From NCBI GenBank assembly GCA_963840425.1, contig CAWIYZ010000012.1, positions 1 through 64,000 on the forward strand: DNA of 64,000 nucleotides, read 5' to 3'. This document shows, piece by piece, positions 15,349 to 22,901 of the stretch. Numbering within the stretch: the first letter of the stretch is position 1; every line of letters starts with the position of its first letter. A program made the position numbers and the translations under genes. The notes beneath the pieces were generated by a model, which did not search any database, was not told the DNA's origin, and worked only from the letters and a program-made list of their open reading frames with translations. This DNA is from CADEFX01 sp963840425. Lineage in GTDB: Bacteria > Pseudomonadota > Alphaproteobacteria > Rhizobiales > Hyphomicrobiaceae.

Positions 15349-15969
15349 TCAAGGGGCCTTACGCATGCCGGTGTTGACAGCGAGCCCAGCCAGATAATTC
15401 GTGACCAGGTCGGCGACAAACGGGCCCGCCGCCTCGGTCGTGATGTTGGACAGCTTGTTGGCCGTCGACAGCGATGTGATGCCGTGCACGCCGGCCCAGA
15501 GCACGCGTGCAGCGCGTTTGCGCTCGGCCTCGGCGTCGGCGGGGAAGAGCGGGGCCAGCGAAGCCTCGACTCGCGTCATCAGCAACTCGAGCTTCTGCTG
15601 ATACCAGGGAGGCGTGTCGGCGCCACCAGGCATGTAGTGCTCGAACAGCAGGTTCCAGAGCTTCGGTCGTTCGTGCGTAAAGGCGAGATAAGCCTCGGCG
15701 AGCCGCCGCGCGCCTTCCTCGGGCGGACCTAGCGTCAGCGCTGCTGCCAAGCGGGCGTCGAGGGCATCGAGTACGCGGGCCTCGACGTGCAGCACGACAT
15801 CGTCCAGGTTCTCGAACATATTGTAGATGGTGCCGGGCGAGTAGCCGATGCGCCGCGCGATCTCGCGCGCGGACAGGCCAGCGAGCCCGTTGCTCTCAAT
15901 GATCGCGTGAGCGGCATCCAAAATGAGCTCGCGGAGCTGATCGGGCGTATGTGTGGAGCGCCGGCCCAT
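15349..15969 (-). CDS. TetR-family transcriptional regulator
   Basis: A 206-residue repressor-type protein. The N-terminal DNA-binding domain (about residues 10-57) has the TetR helix-turn-helix LSAREIARRIGYSPGTIYNMFENLDDVV. The C-terminal ligand domain resembles the TetR_C/WHG-type with PKLWNLLFEHYMPGG. The start MGRRSTHTPDQLRE was chosen because it aligns with TetR N-termini; the frame is open further upstream without support. Its target and ligand are unknown. Nearest candidates are itself or the adjacent genes. Confidence 0.85.
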   Translation of the reverse strand: MGRRSTHTPDQLRELILDAAHAIIESNGLAGLSAREIARRIGYSPGTIYNMFENLDDVVLHVEARVLDALDARLAAALTLGPPEEGARRLAEAYLAFTHERPKLWNLLFEHYMPGGADTPPWYQQKLELLMTRVEASLAPLFPADAEAERKRAARVLWAGVHGITSLSTANKLSNITTEAAGPFVADLVTNYLAGLAVNTGMRKAP

Positions 15970-16087
15970 GGTCCCTGGGGTTTGATGAACGACTTTCAGG
16001 GAACAGAATAGGAGGTTTTCTCCTGCTCCTGCAATTGCGCAATTCAGAAGGGGCGAAGGGCTCGGCGGCCGTGGGGCCGCCGGCCGC

Positions 16088-16705
16088 TCACATCGTCTGG
16101 CCCGTGGTGCAATTGATGGGCAGGAGGTGAACACACGCGGCGTTGCGGGGCTTCAAGTAGAATGTCTCTTCGAGATTGAAGGCAGTCTCGATGAAGTAGT
16201 GGAAGATCAAGGGGGTGTAATTGTAGATCGCGTAGCCGACGATCACGCTTTCACCCGCCACGAGCAGGCCGGCCGGCATGCCGAAGGGTGCCGGAACGCC
16301 ACGCTGGTAGGGGGTTCCGCCGCGATTGTCGCGCGACCAATCCACCACGTAATTGAGCGCATTCGGGTTGCCGGGCACCGGGACGGCCTTGATACTGATA
16401 ATGTTAACCGTCAGCGCCGCGGCATCGTAGGGCGCCATGAGTTGCCCGACGATGGTGAGGTCGCGATCGACTTGGGCAGTGCTCACACCCTCGGAGGGTG
16501 CGCGTGAAATGAGGTCTGCGGTCGCGCTGGCTGCCTGCGTCACGCGCCGATCAACGGTGATCGCCTGACTGAATTCGATTGAGCCGACGAACATCGAGAA
16601 CATGATCGGCACGATCATGGCGAACTCTACCGCTGCAATGCCGTCGGCATTGCGCTTGAGTTTGCGCAGGGTGTACCGAGCTCGCGTAAGGATTGTTGCG
16701 GTCAT
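16088..16705 (-). CDS. TadE-like pilus assembly pseudopilin (first copy)
   Basis: A 205-residue TadE/TadG-like protein. After a short basic N-terminus comes the TadE signature DGIAAVEFAMIVPIMFSMFVG, a transmembrane helix starting near residue 22 with the conserved Glu. The rest (about 45-205) is extracytoplasmic, with two Cys near the C-terminus (CVHLLPINC). TadE-type pseudopilins are processed by the prepilin peptidase and help assemble Flp pili. ATG 16705 was preferred over an upstream GTG at 16714 because GGAG lies 8 bases before it. It is the last of three minus-strand pilus genes. Confidence 0.82.
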   Translation of the reverse strand: MTATILTRARYTLRKLKRNADGIAAVEFAMIVPIMFSMFVGSIEFSQAITVDRRVTQAASATADLISRAPSEGVSTAQVDRDLTIVGQLMAPYDAAALTVNIISIKAVPVPGNPNALNYVVDWSRDNRGGTPYQRGVPAPFGMPAGLLVAGESVIVGYAIYNYTPLIFHYFIETAFNLEETFYLKPRNAACVHLLPINCTTGQTM

Positions 16706-16726
16706 CGCCGTCACTCCAAGCTGTCC

Positions 16727-17287
16727 TCAGTTCTCATAGGGCTCGGTGCGGAATACCGTAGCCGCCTGGATCAGGCGCGAGCCTCCGTCCATGTTACCCA
16801 GGTTGATGAACGGGACGATCCTGGCGAACTCCCATTCGTAGCACAGCGTGACCAGCACGACTTGGCTTGCGGTGCCCGGCGCATAGGTCGTGACGTTGGT
16901 CAGGGAACCGTTGTTGAGGCACTCGCCCTGGGTGACAACTGGCGTCAAATTAGCTTCGGCATAGTTCCGCACATTGACGAGAAGCTTGTTGTCGCAATCG
17001 ACGTAGCCCGGCATGAGCTCGCAGACTTTGGCCTTGAACTGCACATCGGTCATTGCCGCTTGCTGGGCCTGGCCGGTTCGGATCAGGCGTGCGGCCTGCT
17101 CCAATGCGTTCTCGAGCGCGAAAGTCGTAAAGAAGTAAAGCGCAACGCCGATGATGCCGTACAGAAGCATCAGAAAAGGCATGGCGACGATGGCAAACTC
17201 GATAGCCGTGGCGCCGGATCGGTCGCCTCGCCACCGCGCGATGAGGCGTCGGAAGTGACGCTCTCGCACTTCGAGTAGAATGCGCAT
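16727..17287 (-). CDS. TadE-like pilus assembly pseudopilin (second copy)
   Basis: A 186-residue TadE-family protein. A basic N-terminus ending RGDRSGATAIEFAIV carries the prepilin-like G/A-T-A-I-E-F processing region, followed by a hydrophobic helix (MPFLMLLYGIIGVALYFF, about residues 36-53). The C-terminal extracytoplasmic part has four Cys (CELMPGYVDC, GEC, LCYEW) that may form disulfides. It shares its design but not close sequence identity with the gene 22 bases downstream, suggesting an old duplication or a TadE/TadF-type pair. It probably belongs to the Tad machine encoded divergently at 18.1-27.7 kb. Confidence 0.82.
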   Translation of the reverse strand: MRILLEVRERHFRRLIARWRGDRSGATAIEFAIVAMPFLMLLYGIIGVALYFFTTFALENALEQAARLIRTGQAQQAAMTDVQFKAKVCELMPGYVDCDNKLLVNVRNYAEANLTPVVTQGECLNNGSLTNVTTYAPGTASQVVLVTLCYEWEFARIVPFINLGNMDGGSRLIQAATVFRTEPYEN

Positions 17288-17450
17288 GGGTCGTGTTACG
17301 CCTGACAGATAACGCCGATTTTCAGCGATGCTGCTGATTTGAGCTTAAGTGCATGAATGAAGTGTTGAGGGCGGCAAGCCCTGCGTCAGGACGGTAAACA
17401 AAGTATTGCGGCGTATACCGAGCCGTACGGTACCCTGCGTGCCGCTTAGT

Positions 17451-17954
17451 TCACTGCCCCCCGGGCGACCCGCCGCCGGCGTCGGCTCCACCTTCGGAAA
17501 ACTTGATCTTGCGCTCCGAGGTCTTGGCTGTGGTCTCGAAATAGGCTTGGTCGTCGCCCACGACCAGCGAAGGATTGCACTGCGGTGCGCAGTTGTAGGA
17601 CTCGCGCTTGCTGCCCTTCTGCAGGTTGACCACCTTCGCGCTCTCGCGAACGACCAGGACGCGATATTCCTCGATAATCTCGCGGTCGGCATCCAGCACG
17701 ATCATATTGGTGATGCCAAAGCCCTTGCCGGTGACCACGAGCATGCTGCCGGTTTGGACGGACACGTCGGCGATCGTGGGGTTGCCAATGATGATATCGA
17801 CCGCGGGGCGTGGCAGGCGCAGGAGCTGCGACTGATCGTACTTGACGGTCAGGTCCGTCTCCGCGGCGGCTGGTTTGGCCGCCATCGTGGCCAAGGCGCA
17901 AAGGGCGAGCCCAGCCGCGATGGCAAGTGAGCGATCAATGATATGCGGGCGCAT
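17451..17954 (-). CDS. Stand-alone pilus assembly N-terminal domain protein
   Basis: A 167-residue secreted protein. A signal peptide ends at AAKPAAAE (about residue 32). It is followed by one domain (about 34-110) of the type found at the N-terminus of CpaC/RcpA secretins: LRLPRPAVDIIIGNPTIADVSV and VVTGKGFGITNMIVLDADREII. The tail is hydrophilic, with a CAPQC pair and a Gly-rich end. CpaC at 20535 has the same kind of domain fused to its secretin, so this gene is a free-standing paralogue. Either ATG 17984 or 17954 could be the start; the latter gives a better signal sequence. A perfect CtrA-like box lies about 100 bases upstream. Confidence 0.78.
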   Translation of the reverse strand: MRPHIIDRSLAIAAGLALCALATMAAKPAAAETDLTVKYDQSQLLRLPRPAVDIIIGNPTIADVSVQTGSMLVVTGKGFGITNMIVLDADREIIEEYRVLVVRESAKVVNLQKGSKRESYNCAPQCNPSLVVGDDQAYFETTAKTSERKIKFSEGGADAGGGSPGGQ

Positions 17955-18051
17955 CTGGTTCTCGTCCTCGGCTCGATATTTCATGCATGATTACGCCAGC
18001 AATGGTGAAGGAACGGCAAACGGCTGCCTCGTATCCGGCCTGCCGCCCGGC

Positions 18052-18067
18052 TTAAGCCGGCCTTAAC
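18052..18067. promoter_or_regulatory. Perfect CtrA-like box between the divergent tad gene sets
   Basis: TTAAGCCGGCCTTAAC is an exact TTAA-N7-TTAAC site. It sits in the gap between the minus-strand pilus N-domain gene (start 17954) and flp1 (start 18160), about 95-100 bases from each, where it could control both directions. In Caulobacter the pilin gene pilA is activated by CtrA, so the position is biologically sensible. Binding is inferred, not shown. Confidence 0.6.
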
Positions 18068-18159
18068 GGCCGATGTGCGACAAGAAGCGCCGAATTATGC
18101 ATCGAGAACCGCATGGCGATACGCCGGCGGCCGTTGCGCGTTGGGTTGGGAGAGCGGTC

Positions 18160-18330
18160 ATGAAGACGTTGGTACGTTTCGCTGCCTGCCAGTCCGGGGC
18201 GACAGCGGTGGAGTACTCGCTCATTGCCGCACTGATCGCGATTGGGATCATTGTTGCGGCCCAGGGTGTAGGCAACGAGGTCCAAGTCCCGTTCCAGGAC
18301 GCCGAGACTGGGCTGAAAAAGCGCAAATAG
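18160..18330 (+). CDS. flp1: Flp-type pilin (first copy)
   Basis: A 56-residue Flp/Fap pilin. The cytoplasmic leader MKTLVRFAACQSG is followed by ATAVEYSLIAALIAIGIIVAA, with the prepilin-peptidase cleavage expected between Gly and Ala and the invariant Glu at mature position +5. The C-terminus is short and basic (GLKKRK). ATG 18160 is preceded by GGGAGAG. A second pilin gene follows at 18631 after a 300-base AT-rich gap, so the two are probably expressed from separate promoters. Mature pilins would polymerise into the Flp fibre. Confidence 0.9.
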   Translation: MKTLVRFAACQSGATAVEYSLIAALIAIGIIVAAQGVGNEVQVPFQDAETGLKKRK

Positions 18331-18630
18331 CGCGCCGCCGACAATCCTTTCGATCGCCTGCCAAGCCTGACGGCAGGGTCCTGTGCGTTATTTCAGTATT
18401 TCTCTGTTTAAGAAAGTATATGCGGACTGTGTTATTTTAATGCGGTTGAGTTTTGTTATCCATTATGAGTGTTACTCCGGGAATACTCGCAAAAATTGAT
18501 GTTTTTAACGAGCTATTCAATTGGCGCTGCTAGCGTGACATTCGGTTCGAAGCCAAGAGAGCAAGTCCGAGAGCCTCGAACCTGGGACGAACGGTCCCTG
18601 TGCATAGGGTAGAGTTTGGGAGAGTAGTCA
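18331..18630 (+). promoter_or_regulatory. AT-rich spacer between the two pilin genes, with CtrA-like site
   Basis: This 300-base gap has no gene. Bases about 18385-18520 are much richer in A and T than their surroundings, as expected for a strong promoter region. At 18505-18519, TTAACGAGCTATTCA has the TTAA-N7-TTAA spacing with one mismatch and lies about 112 bases before flp2. No clear -35/-10 pair could be assigned by eye. Confidence 0.4.
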
Positions 18631-18798
18631 ATGCAGACACTGAAGCGTTTTGTGAAGGACGAGTCGGGCGCGACGGCCATTGAGTATGGCCTCATCGCCG
18701 CACTGATTGGCGTTGTGATCATCCTCGCGGTGACCAACGTCGGCAACGAGGTCAAGGGCACGTTCGAGGATATCGAGGCGGGCCTGAAGAAGCGCTAA
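18631..18798 (+). CDS. flp2: Flp-type pilin (second copy)
   Basis: A 55-residue Flp pilin. The leader MQTLKRFVKDESG is followed by ATAIEYGLIAALIGVVIILAV; cleavage is expected after the Gly and the conserved Glu is at +5. The C-terminus GLKKR resembles flp1, and the two copies differ mainly in the leader and helix. GGGAGA precedes the ATG at good spacing. A strong intrinsic terminator follows (18834-18865), so flp2 is likely a short abundant transcript of its own, as is usual for major pilins. Confidence 0.92.
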   Translation: MQTLKRFVKDESGATAIEYGLIAALIGVVIILAVTNVGNEVKGTFEDIEAGLKKR

Positions 18799-18833
18799 AG
18801 CATCGCGGCGGCCTCTAAAGAGGCCCATATTTC

Positions 18834-18865
18834 GCCCGGCACCTTGGTGCCGGGCGTTTCTTTTT
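18834..18865 (+). terminator. Strong intrinsic terminator after flp2
   Basis: GCCCGGCAC (18834-18842) and GTGCCGGGC (18847-18855) form a 9-bp stem with a 4-base loop, followed by GTTTCTTTTT. This separates the pilin transcript from cpaA and the rest of the assembly genes. Confidence 0.9.
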
Positions 18866-18899
18866 GTCCGTGTGCCCGGCGCCGACCATAGCGCCCAAA

Positions 18900-18914
18900 T
18901 TAACACAAGCTTCA
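18900..18914. promoter_or_regulatory. CtrA-like site before cpaA
   Basis: TTAACACAAGCTTCA has the TTAA-N7-TTAA spacing with one mismatch. It lies between the flp2 terminator and the cpaA start at 18969, that is 55-69 bases upstream, where a promoter for the assembly genes is needed. Confidence 0.35.
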
Positions 18915-18968
18915 GCCGCCGGCCGCATAGTCGGCACGAACCAGCCGGTCCGCCCAGGGCGCAGTACG

Positions 18969-19481
18969 ATGCCTGCCGCATTCGAGTTCGCATTACTGCT
19001 GACATTTCCCGCCATGATGGCGCTCGGCGGCTCGTTCGACCTGCTGACCATGACTATTCCTAACCGCGTGTCGATTGCCTTGGTCGCGATATTTCCTGCG
19101 GCAGCGGCTTGCGCCGGTCTTGGCGGAGCTGCCATCGCTGGTCATCTGGCTGCCGGGGCGCTGATGCTGGCCGTCGGCATTCTTATGTTCGCGCGGGGAT
19201 GGCTGGGCGGCGGAGACGCCAAGCTGCTGGCTGCCGCGTCGTTGTGGTTGGGCTTCGAGCACCTGGCGGGCTACCTCCTGCTGGTGGCGGTGTTCGGTGG
19301 AGTGCTGGCGCTGCTGCTCATATCCTACCGCCGCCTTGCGCCGCCGCTATGGGTGTGCAGCCAAGCTTGGGCGCTGCGCCTGCATGACAGCAAGGTCGGG
19401 ATTCCCTACGGCATCGCCCTTGCCGTGGCTGCCCTGTGGATCTACCCGTCAACGCTCCTCTTCGCCGGCTTGGTCTCCTGA
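18969..19481 (+). CDS. cpaA: Prepilin peptidase CpaA/TadV
   Basis: A 170-residue integral membrane aspartic peptidase that removes the leader from Flp pilins and TadE-type pseudopilins. It has about five to six hydrophobic helices. The two catalytic aspartates are in GGSFDLLTMTIPNR (Asp about 24) and the GxGD motif WLGGGDAKLL (Asp about 83). It is the short peptidase-only form, without the methylase domain of PilD. The start MPAAFEFALL was chosen because an upstream in-frame extension lacks a ribosome site and would begin in the terminator. Confidence 0.9.
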   Translation: MPAAFEFALLLTFPAMMALGGSFDLLTMTIPNRVSIALVAIFPAAAACAGLGGAAIAGHLAAGALMLAVGILMFARGWLGGGDAKLLAAASLWLGFEHLAGYLLLVAVFGGVLALLLISYRRLAPPLWVCSQAWALRLHDSKVGIPYGIALAVAALWIYPSTLLFAGLVS

Positions 19482-19554
19482 CGGGTCTGCTTCGCGCAGA
19501 TGCGTGGCGCCAAGGCATCTTTTGGCCTGCCACCGTGTCGCCGACACGCAGCGA

Positions 19555-19570
19555 TTAACCCCGCGTTGAC
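19555..19570. promoter_or_regulatory. CtrA-like site before cpaB
   Basis: TTAACCCCGCGTTGAC keeps the TTAA-N7-TTAA spacing and the trailing C, with one mismatch in the second half. It lies 67-82 bases before the cpaB start (19637), in a 155-base gap after cpaA. It could drive the cpaBCDEF-tadBC operon. Confidence 0.4.
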
Positions 19571-19636
19571 AATTGTCACGCAGAGTCCGTCCGTGAGCCA
19601 CGTTGGTTCGATCGGTCGGAAAGGACCAAGAGCGCG

Positions 19637-20446
19637 ATGAAACGGGCACAGCTGATCGGGATCGCGGTCGCCGGTGTGTGCGGGCTTGGTGCGTTCCTGC
19701 TGATGAAGAGTATCGTCGCCAAGCCGCGCGAGATTCAGCGAGAGGTGCACACCAACAGCGCCGAGGTGCTGGTTGCGCGCGCCGAGATGGGGCTCGGCAC
19801 TCAGGCGACCGAGGCAAGCTTCCGCTGGCAGGCCTGGCCGCAGGATGCAGTGCCGCCGGGTGCTGTTACGCGCAGCAGCGGTGGCAATCCTCTCAAAGAT
19901 TTTGCGGGGGGCATTGCGCGCGCTCCGATAATGGCCGGCGAGCCGATCACCAAAAGTAAGGTCGTGAAGGCCGGGGAGGGAAGCGTCCTCGCCTCCATCC
20001 TGCCTCAGGGCAAGCGGGCCGTTTCCACCAAGATCACCGACGATTCCGCAGCGGGTAAGATGATCCTGCCCAACGATCACGTGGACGTCATTCTCGCCCG
20101 GCGCACGCGCGGCAAGGGTGGTGGCGAAGAGCATGTAAGCGATACGCTCTTCCACAATGTCCGGGTGCTGGCCATTGGGCAGCAGTTGGAGGCCAAGGAA
20201 GGCAAGAAGGGTGCCGACGGCACGACCGCCACTCTGGAGCTGTTGCCGGCGCAAGCGGAGATGCTGGCCTTCGCCAAATCGTCAGGCGGCGAAATAAGCC
20301 TGGCCTTGCGAAGCATTGCAGACTTCAACCGCGATACTGACCAGGGCGACGCGAAGCTCAAGAAGAAGAACGCCGGTCAAGACCGCGGCGACAACGTCAA
20401 GGTGCTGCGTTACGGCGTCAAAACGCGCAGCTATAGCGTGAACTGA
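19637..20446 (+). CDS. cpaB: Flp pilus assembly protein CpaB/RcpC
   Basis: A 269-residue periplasmic component of the Tad secretion system. An N-terminal membrane anchor or signal (IGIAVAGVCGLGAFLLM, residues 7-23) is followed by an SAF-like domain (about 42-105, with the PIMAGEPITKSKV segment) and the RcpC/CpaB domain (about 115-220, with GKRAVSTKITDDSAAGKMILPNDHVDVI). It is thought to act with the CpaC secretin at the outer membrane. It opens the large plus-strand operon that runs to tadC. Confidence 0.9.
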   Translation: MKRAQLIGIAVAGVCGLGAFLLMKSIVAKPREIQREVHTNSAEVLVARAEMGLGTQATEASFRWQAWPQDAVPPGAVTRSSGGNPLKDFAGGIARAPIMAGEPITKSKVVKAGEGSVLASILPQGKRAVSTKITDDSAAGKMILPNDHVDVILARRTRGKGGGEEHVSDTLFHNVRVLAIGQQLEAKEGKKGADGTTATLELLPAQAEMLAFAKSSGGEISLALRSIADFNRDTDQGDAKLKKKNAGQDRGDNVKVLRYGVKTRSYSVN

Positions 20447-20534
20447 TTAGTCGGTTTTCGAGTTTCGAGTGCGTCTCCAGTGTCTGCGTCTGCGTGCACC
20501 TCAGTCGGTAGCTCGTCAGAAGGCTTACAGGCCC

Positions 20535-22121
20535 ATGCGGAACACCATGAAGATCGCTCGAAGCGTTGCGCTCGTCGCGAGCCTGGCCGTGGCCGTGCTC
20601 GTGCCGGGCGCGGTCGGCAGCGCGCTTGCCAATGGCGGCAAGCGCTCCGACAGCGGGCCGCCTCCGCCGGTGGCCTTCAACCCCGATCATCAATCGACCA
20701 TCCGCATCAGGGAGAGCGACAAGCTGCCGCTGCACCGCGGCATCAGGCTTGGCCGTAACAAATCCGCGCTCATCGAGCTGCCGCGCGAGCTGAGAGACGT
20801 GATCGTCTCCAGCCCCGAGATCATGGACGCGGTCGTGCAGAGTTCGAACCGCGTCTACCTGATCGGCAAGAAGGTCGGGCAATCCAACGCCTTCTTTTTC
20901 GACGGCAACGGCAATCAGATCGTGACGCTGGAGGTTGCCGTCGAGCACGACACGGCCGTGCTCGATGACTTGTTTCGGCGCCTCATTCCCGGCTCGAACA
21001 TCAAGGCCGAGATCCTGAACGAAACCGTGATCTTGACCGGCACGGTTCGCGCCCCCGCGGACTCCGCGCGCGCCTCCAACATCGCTTCCCGTTTCATCGT
21101 CACGCCACCCGAAAGCGATGTGCGCCAAAAGGAGAAAGTGATCAACCTGCTTGCCATAGAGGGTGAGGAGCAGGTGATGCTGCAGGTGGTCGTCGCCGAG
21201 ATGCAGCGCTCGATACTGAAGCAGTTTGGCATCAACATTGGTGCGGAGATCTCGATCGGTAATTTCGTGACGGCGATCTCCACAGCCAACCAGCTTCCAC
21301 TTACCTCGGCCGCCGGTCTGGCCCGCATGGGCATACCTGGGCAAGACGTGAACCTGCCGTTTGGCCAAGGCTGCGGCATCGTGCTTGATCAGGTGATCCC
21401 GGACATTGTCAGCAATTCCGGTACGAACGGCGGTTGGCGCACCGGCAACAACTGCGTTTCGAAAACTATGCGTGCGCTCGAGCGCCATGGTCTCGTGCGC
21501 ACGCTCGCCGAGCCCAACCTCACCGCCATCTCAGGCGAGCCGGCCAACTTCCTGGCCGGCGGCGAGTTTCCGATCCCCACGGTCGACAGCAACGGCAAGC
21601 AGTCGATCATCTTCAAGCAGTTTGGTGTCGGAGTCGTCTTTACGCCGGTGGTGCTTTCGGAAGGGCGCATCAACCTGAAGGTCGAGACCGAGGTCTCCGA
21701 GCTCACCGACAATGGCGCCATCGTGTTGTCGGGCATCTCCATCCCTGCATTGAAGACACGCCGGGCGAAGTCCGTCGTCGAGCTGCCATCCGGCGGCACG
21801 CTGGCGCTGGCGGGCCTGATCTCCGACGACACCCGCAAGAACATAGACGGCTTCCCGGGACTGAAGGACATGCCGGTGCTGGGGACGTTGTTTCGCAGCC
21901 AGGACTACATCAAGCGCGAGACCGAGCTGGTGGTGTTCGTCACTCCGTACATGGTGCGGCCGACCGCGCGACAGCAACTTGCGCGCCCCGACGACGGCTT
22001 TGCGCCGGCCTCGGATCGCAAGTTCAATCTGCTCGGCCACATGAACCGGGTCTACGGCAACAATGCGCCCCTGCCGATCGACGGCGGTCTCAAGGGCGAC
22101 GTCGGATTCATTGTGGAATAG
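20535..22121 (+). CDS. cpaC: Outer-membrane secretin CpaC/RcpA of the Tad system
   Basis: A 528-residue secretin forming the outer-membrane pore for the Flp pilus. A signal peptide (to about residue 35, ending SALANG) is followed by a pilus N-domain (about 60-130), a BON-like domain (about 135-200) and the secretin domain (about 340-485). The latter shows LVRTLAEPNLTAISGEPANFLAGGEFPIP and VELPSGGTLALAGLI, described here as separate motifs. ATG 20535 was picked as the start; an ATG at 20547 would also leave a signal peptide. The N-domain is shared with the stand-alone gene at 17451. Confidence 0.92.
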   Translation: MRNTMKIARSVALVASLAVAVLVPGAVGSALANGGKRSDSGPPPPVAFNPDHQSTIRIRESDKLPLHRGIRLGRNKSALIELPRELRDVIVSSPEIMDAVVQSSNRVYLIGKKVGQSNAFFFDGNGNQIVTLEVAVEHDTAVLDDLFRRLIPGSNIKAEILNETVILTGTVRAPADSARASNIASRFIVTPPESDVRQKEKVINLLAIEGEEQVMLQVVVAEMQRSILKQFGINIGAEISIGNFVTAISTANQLPLTSAAGLARMGIPGQDVNLPFGQGCGIVLDQVIPDIVSNSGTNGGWRTGNNCVSKTMRALERHGLVRTLAEPNLTAISGEPANFLAGGEFPIPTVDSNGKQSIIFKQFGVGVVFTPVVLSEGRINLKVETEVSELTDNGAIVLSGISIPALKTRRAKSVVELPSGGTLALAGLISDDTRKNIDGFPGLKDMPVLGTLFRSQDYIKRETELVVFVTPYMVRPTARQQLARPDDGFAPASDRKFNLLGHMNRVYGNNAPLPIDGGLKGDVGFIVE

Positions 22122-22142
22122 CGCGAGGCGCGGAGAAACTGC

Positions 22143-22889
22143 ATGAACTCGTGTGACAACAAGCAGTGGGGCGGCCTCGAAGGGGCAAGGCCTATCTTGA
22201 CGCGACTGGCGGTGGCGTCGACCGTCGCGCTGCTCCTGACCGCTTGCAAGCTGACCGAGGAGCCGGGTGCACACGTGGCCGGGTGGACCACGGTCGATGC
22301 CCGTCAGCGCCATCCAATCATGGTTTCCGAGCAGCCAGCCGGACTTACGGTCCGCGTTGCCCGCGGAGCGAGCGGTCTCAGCCCGCAGCAGCGCGCCCAG
22401 GTGTACGACTTCGTCAACCGCTACAGCGCACGCGATGTCGGCAACGCGCGCATCATAATCGGAGTGCCCAGCGGCTCGGCCAACGAGATCGCAGCCATGC
22501 ATGCTCTCGCCGATCTGCGCGAGCTCGTGCGCACCGTCGGCATCGCCGAGGCCAATGTCATGGTCCAGGCCTACCGGGCCGACGGCAACCGAGAGCCACC
22601 CATTCGCATGTCCTACACGCGCTTCGTGGCGGAGGCGCCGGACTGCGGGCACTGGCCCACCAATCTGGGTGAGGACCCGCGCAATCTGCCCTATCCGAAT
22701 TTTGGCTGCGCGACGCAACGCAACCTCGCCGCGCAGGTCTCCAATCCTGCCGATCTGCTCGGGCCGCGCACGATGCAGCCGGGCTCCGCCGAGCGCCGCG
22801 ACACGATCTGGAACAGCTACGTCAAGGGCGAATCCACGGTCGCCAAGAAGGACAACGAAGAAAAAGTCCAGGTCAAGAACGCTCAATAA
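22143..22889 (+). CDS. cpaD: Pilus assembly lipoprotein CpaD
   Basis: A 248-residue CpaD-family protein. A long N-terminus leads to a hydrophobic stretch and lipobox LLTAC (Cys about 36), so the mature protein is probably a lipoprotein. The CpaD domain (about 60-215) includes MSYTRFVAEAPDCGHWPTN and NFGCATQRNLAAQVSNPADLLGPR, here as separate motifs; both are hallmark segments. CpaD supports the CpaC secretin. The gene lies 21 bases after cpaC and 12 bases before cpaE, consistent with one operon. Confidence 0.9.
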   Translation: MNSCDNKQWGGLEGARPILTRLAVASTVALLLTACKLTEEPGAHVAGWTTVDARQRHPIMVSEQPAGLTVRVARGASGLSPQQRAQVYDFVNRYSARDVGNARIIIGVPSGSANEIAAMHALADLRELVRTVGIAEANVMVQAYRADGNREPPIRMSYTRFVAEAPDCGHWPTNLGEDPRNLPYPNFGCATQRNLAAQVSNPADLLGPRTMQPGSAERRDTIWNSYVKGESTVAKKDNEEKVQVKNAQ

Positions 22890-22901
22890 CTGCGAGGCAT
22901 C

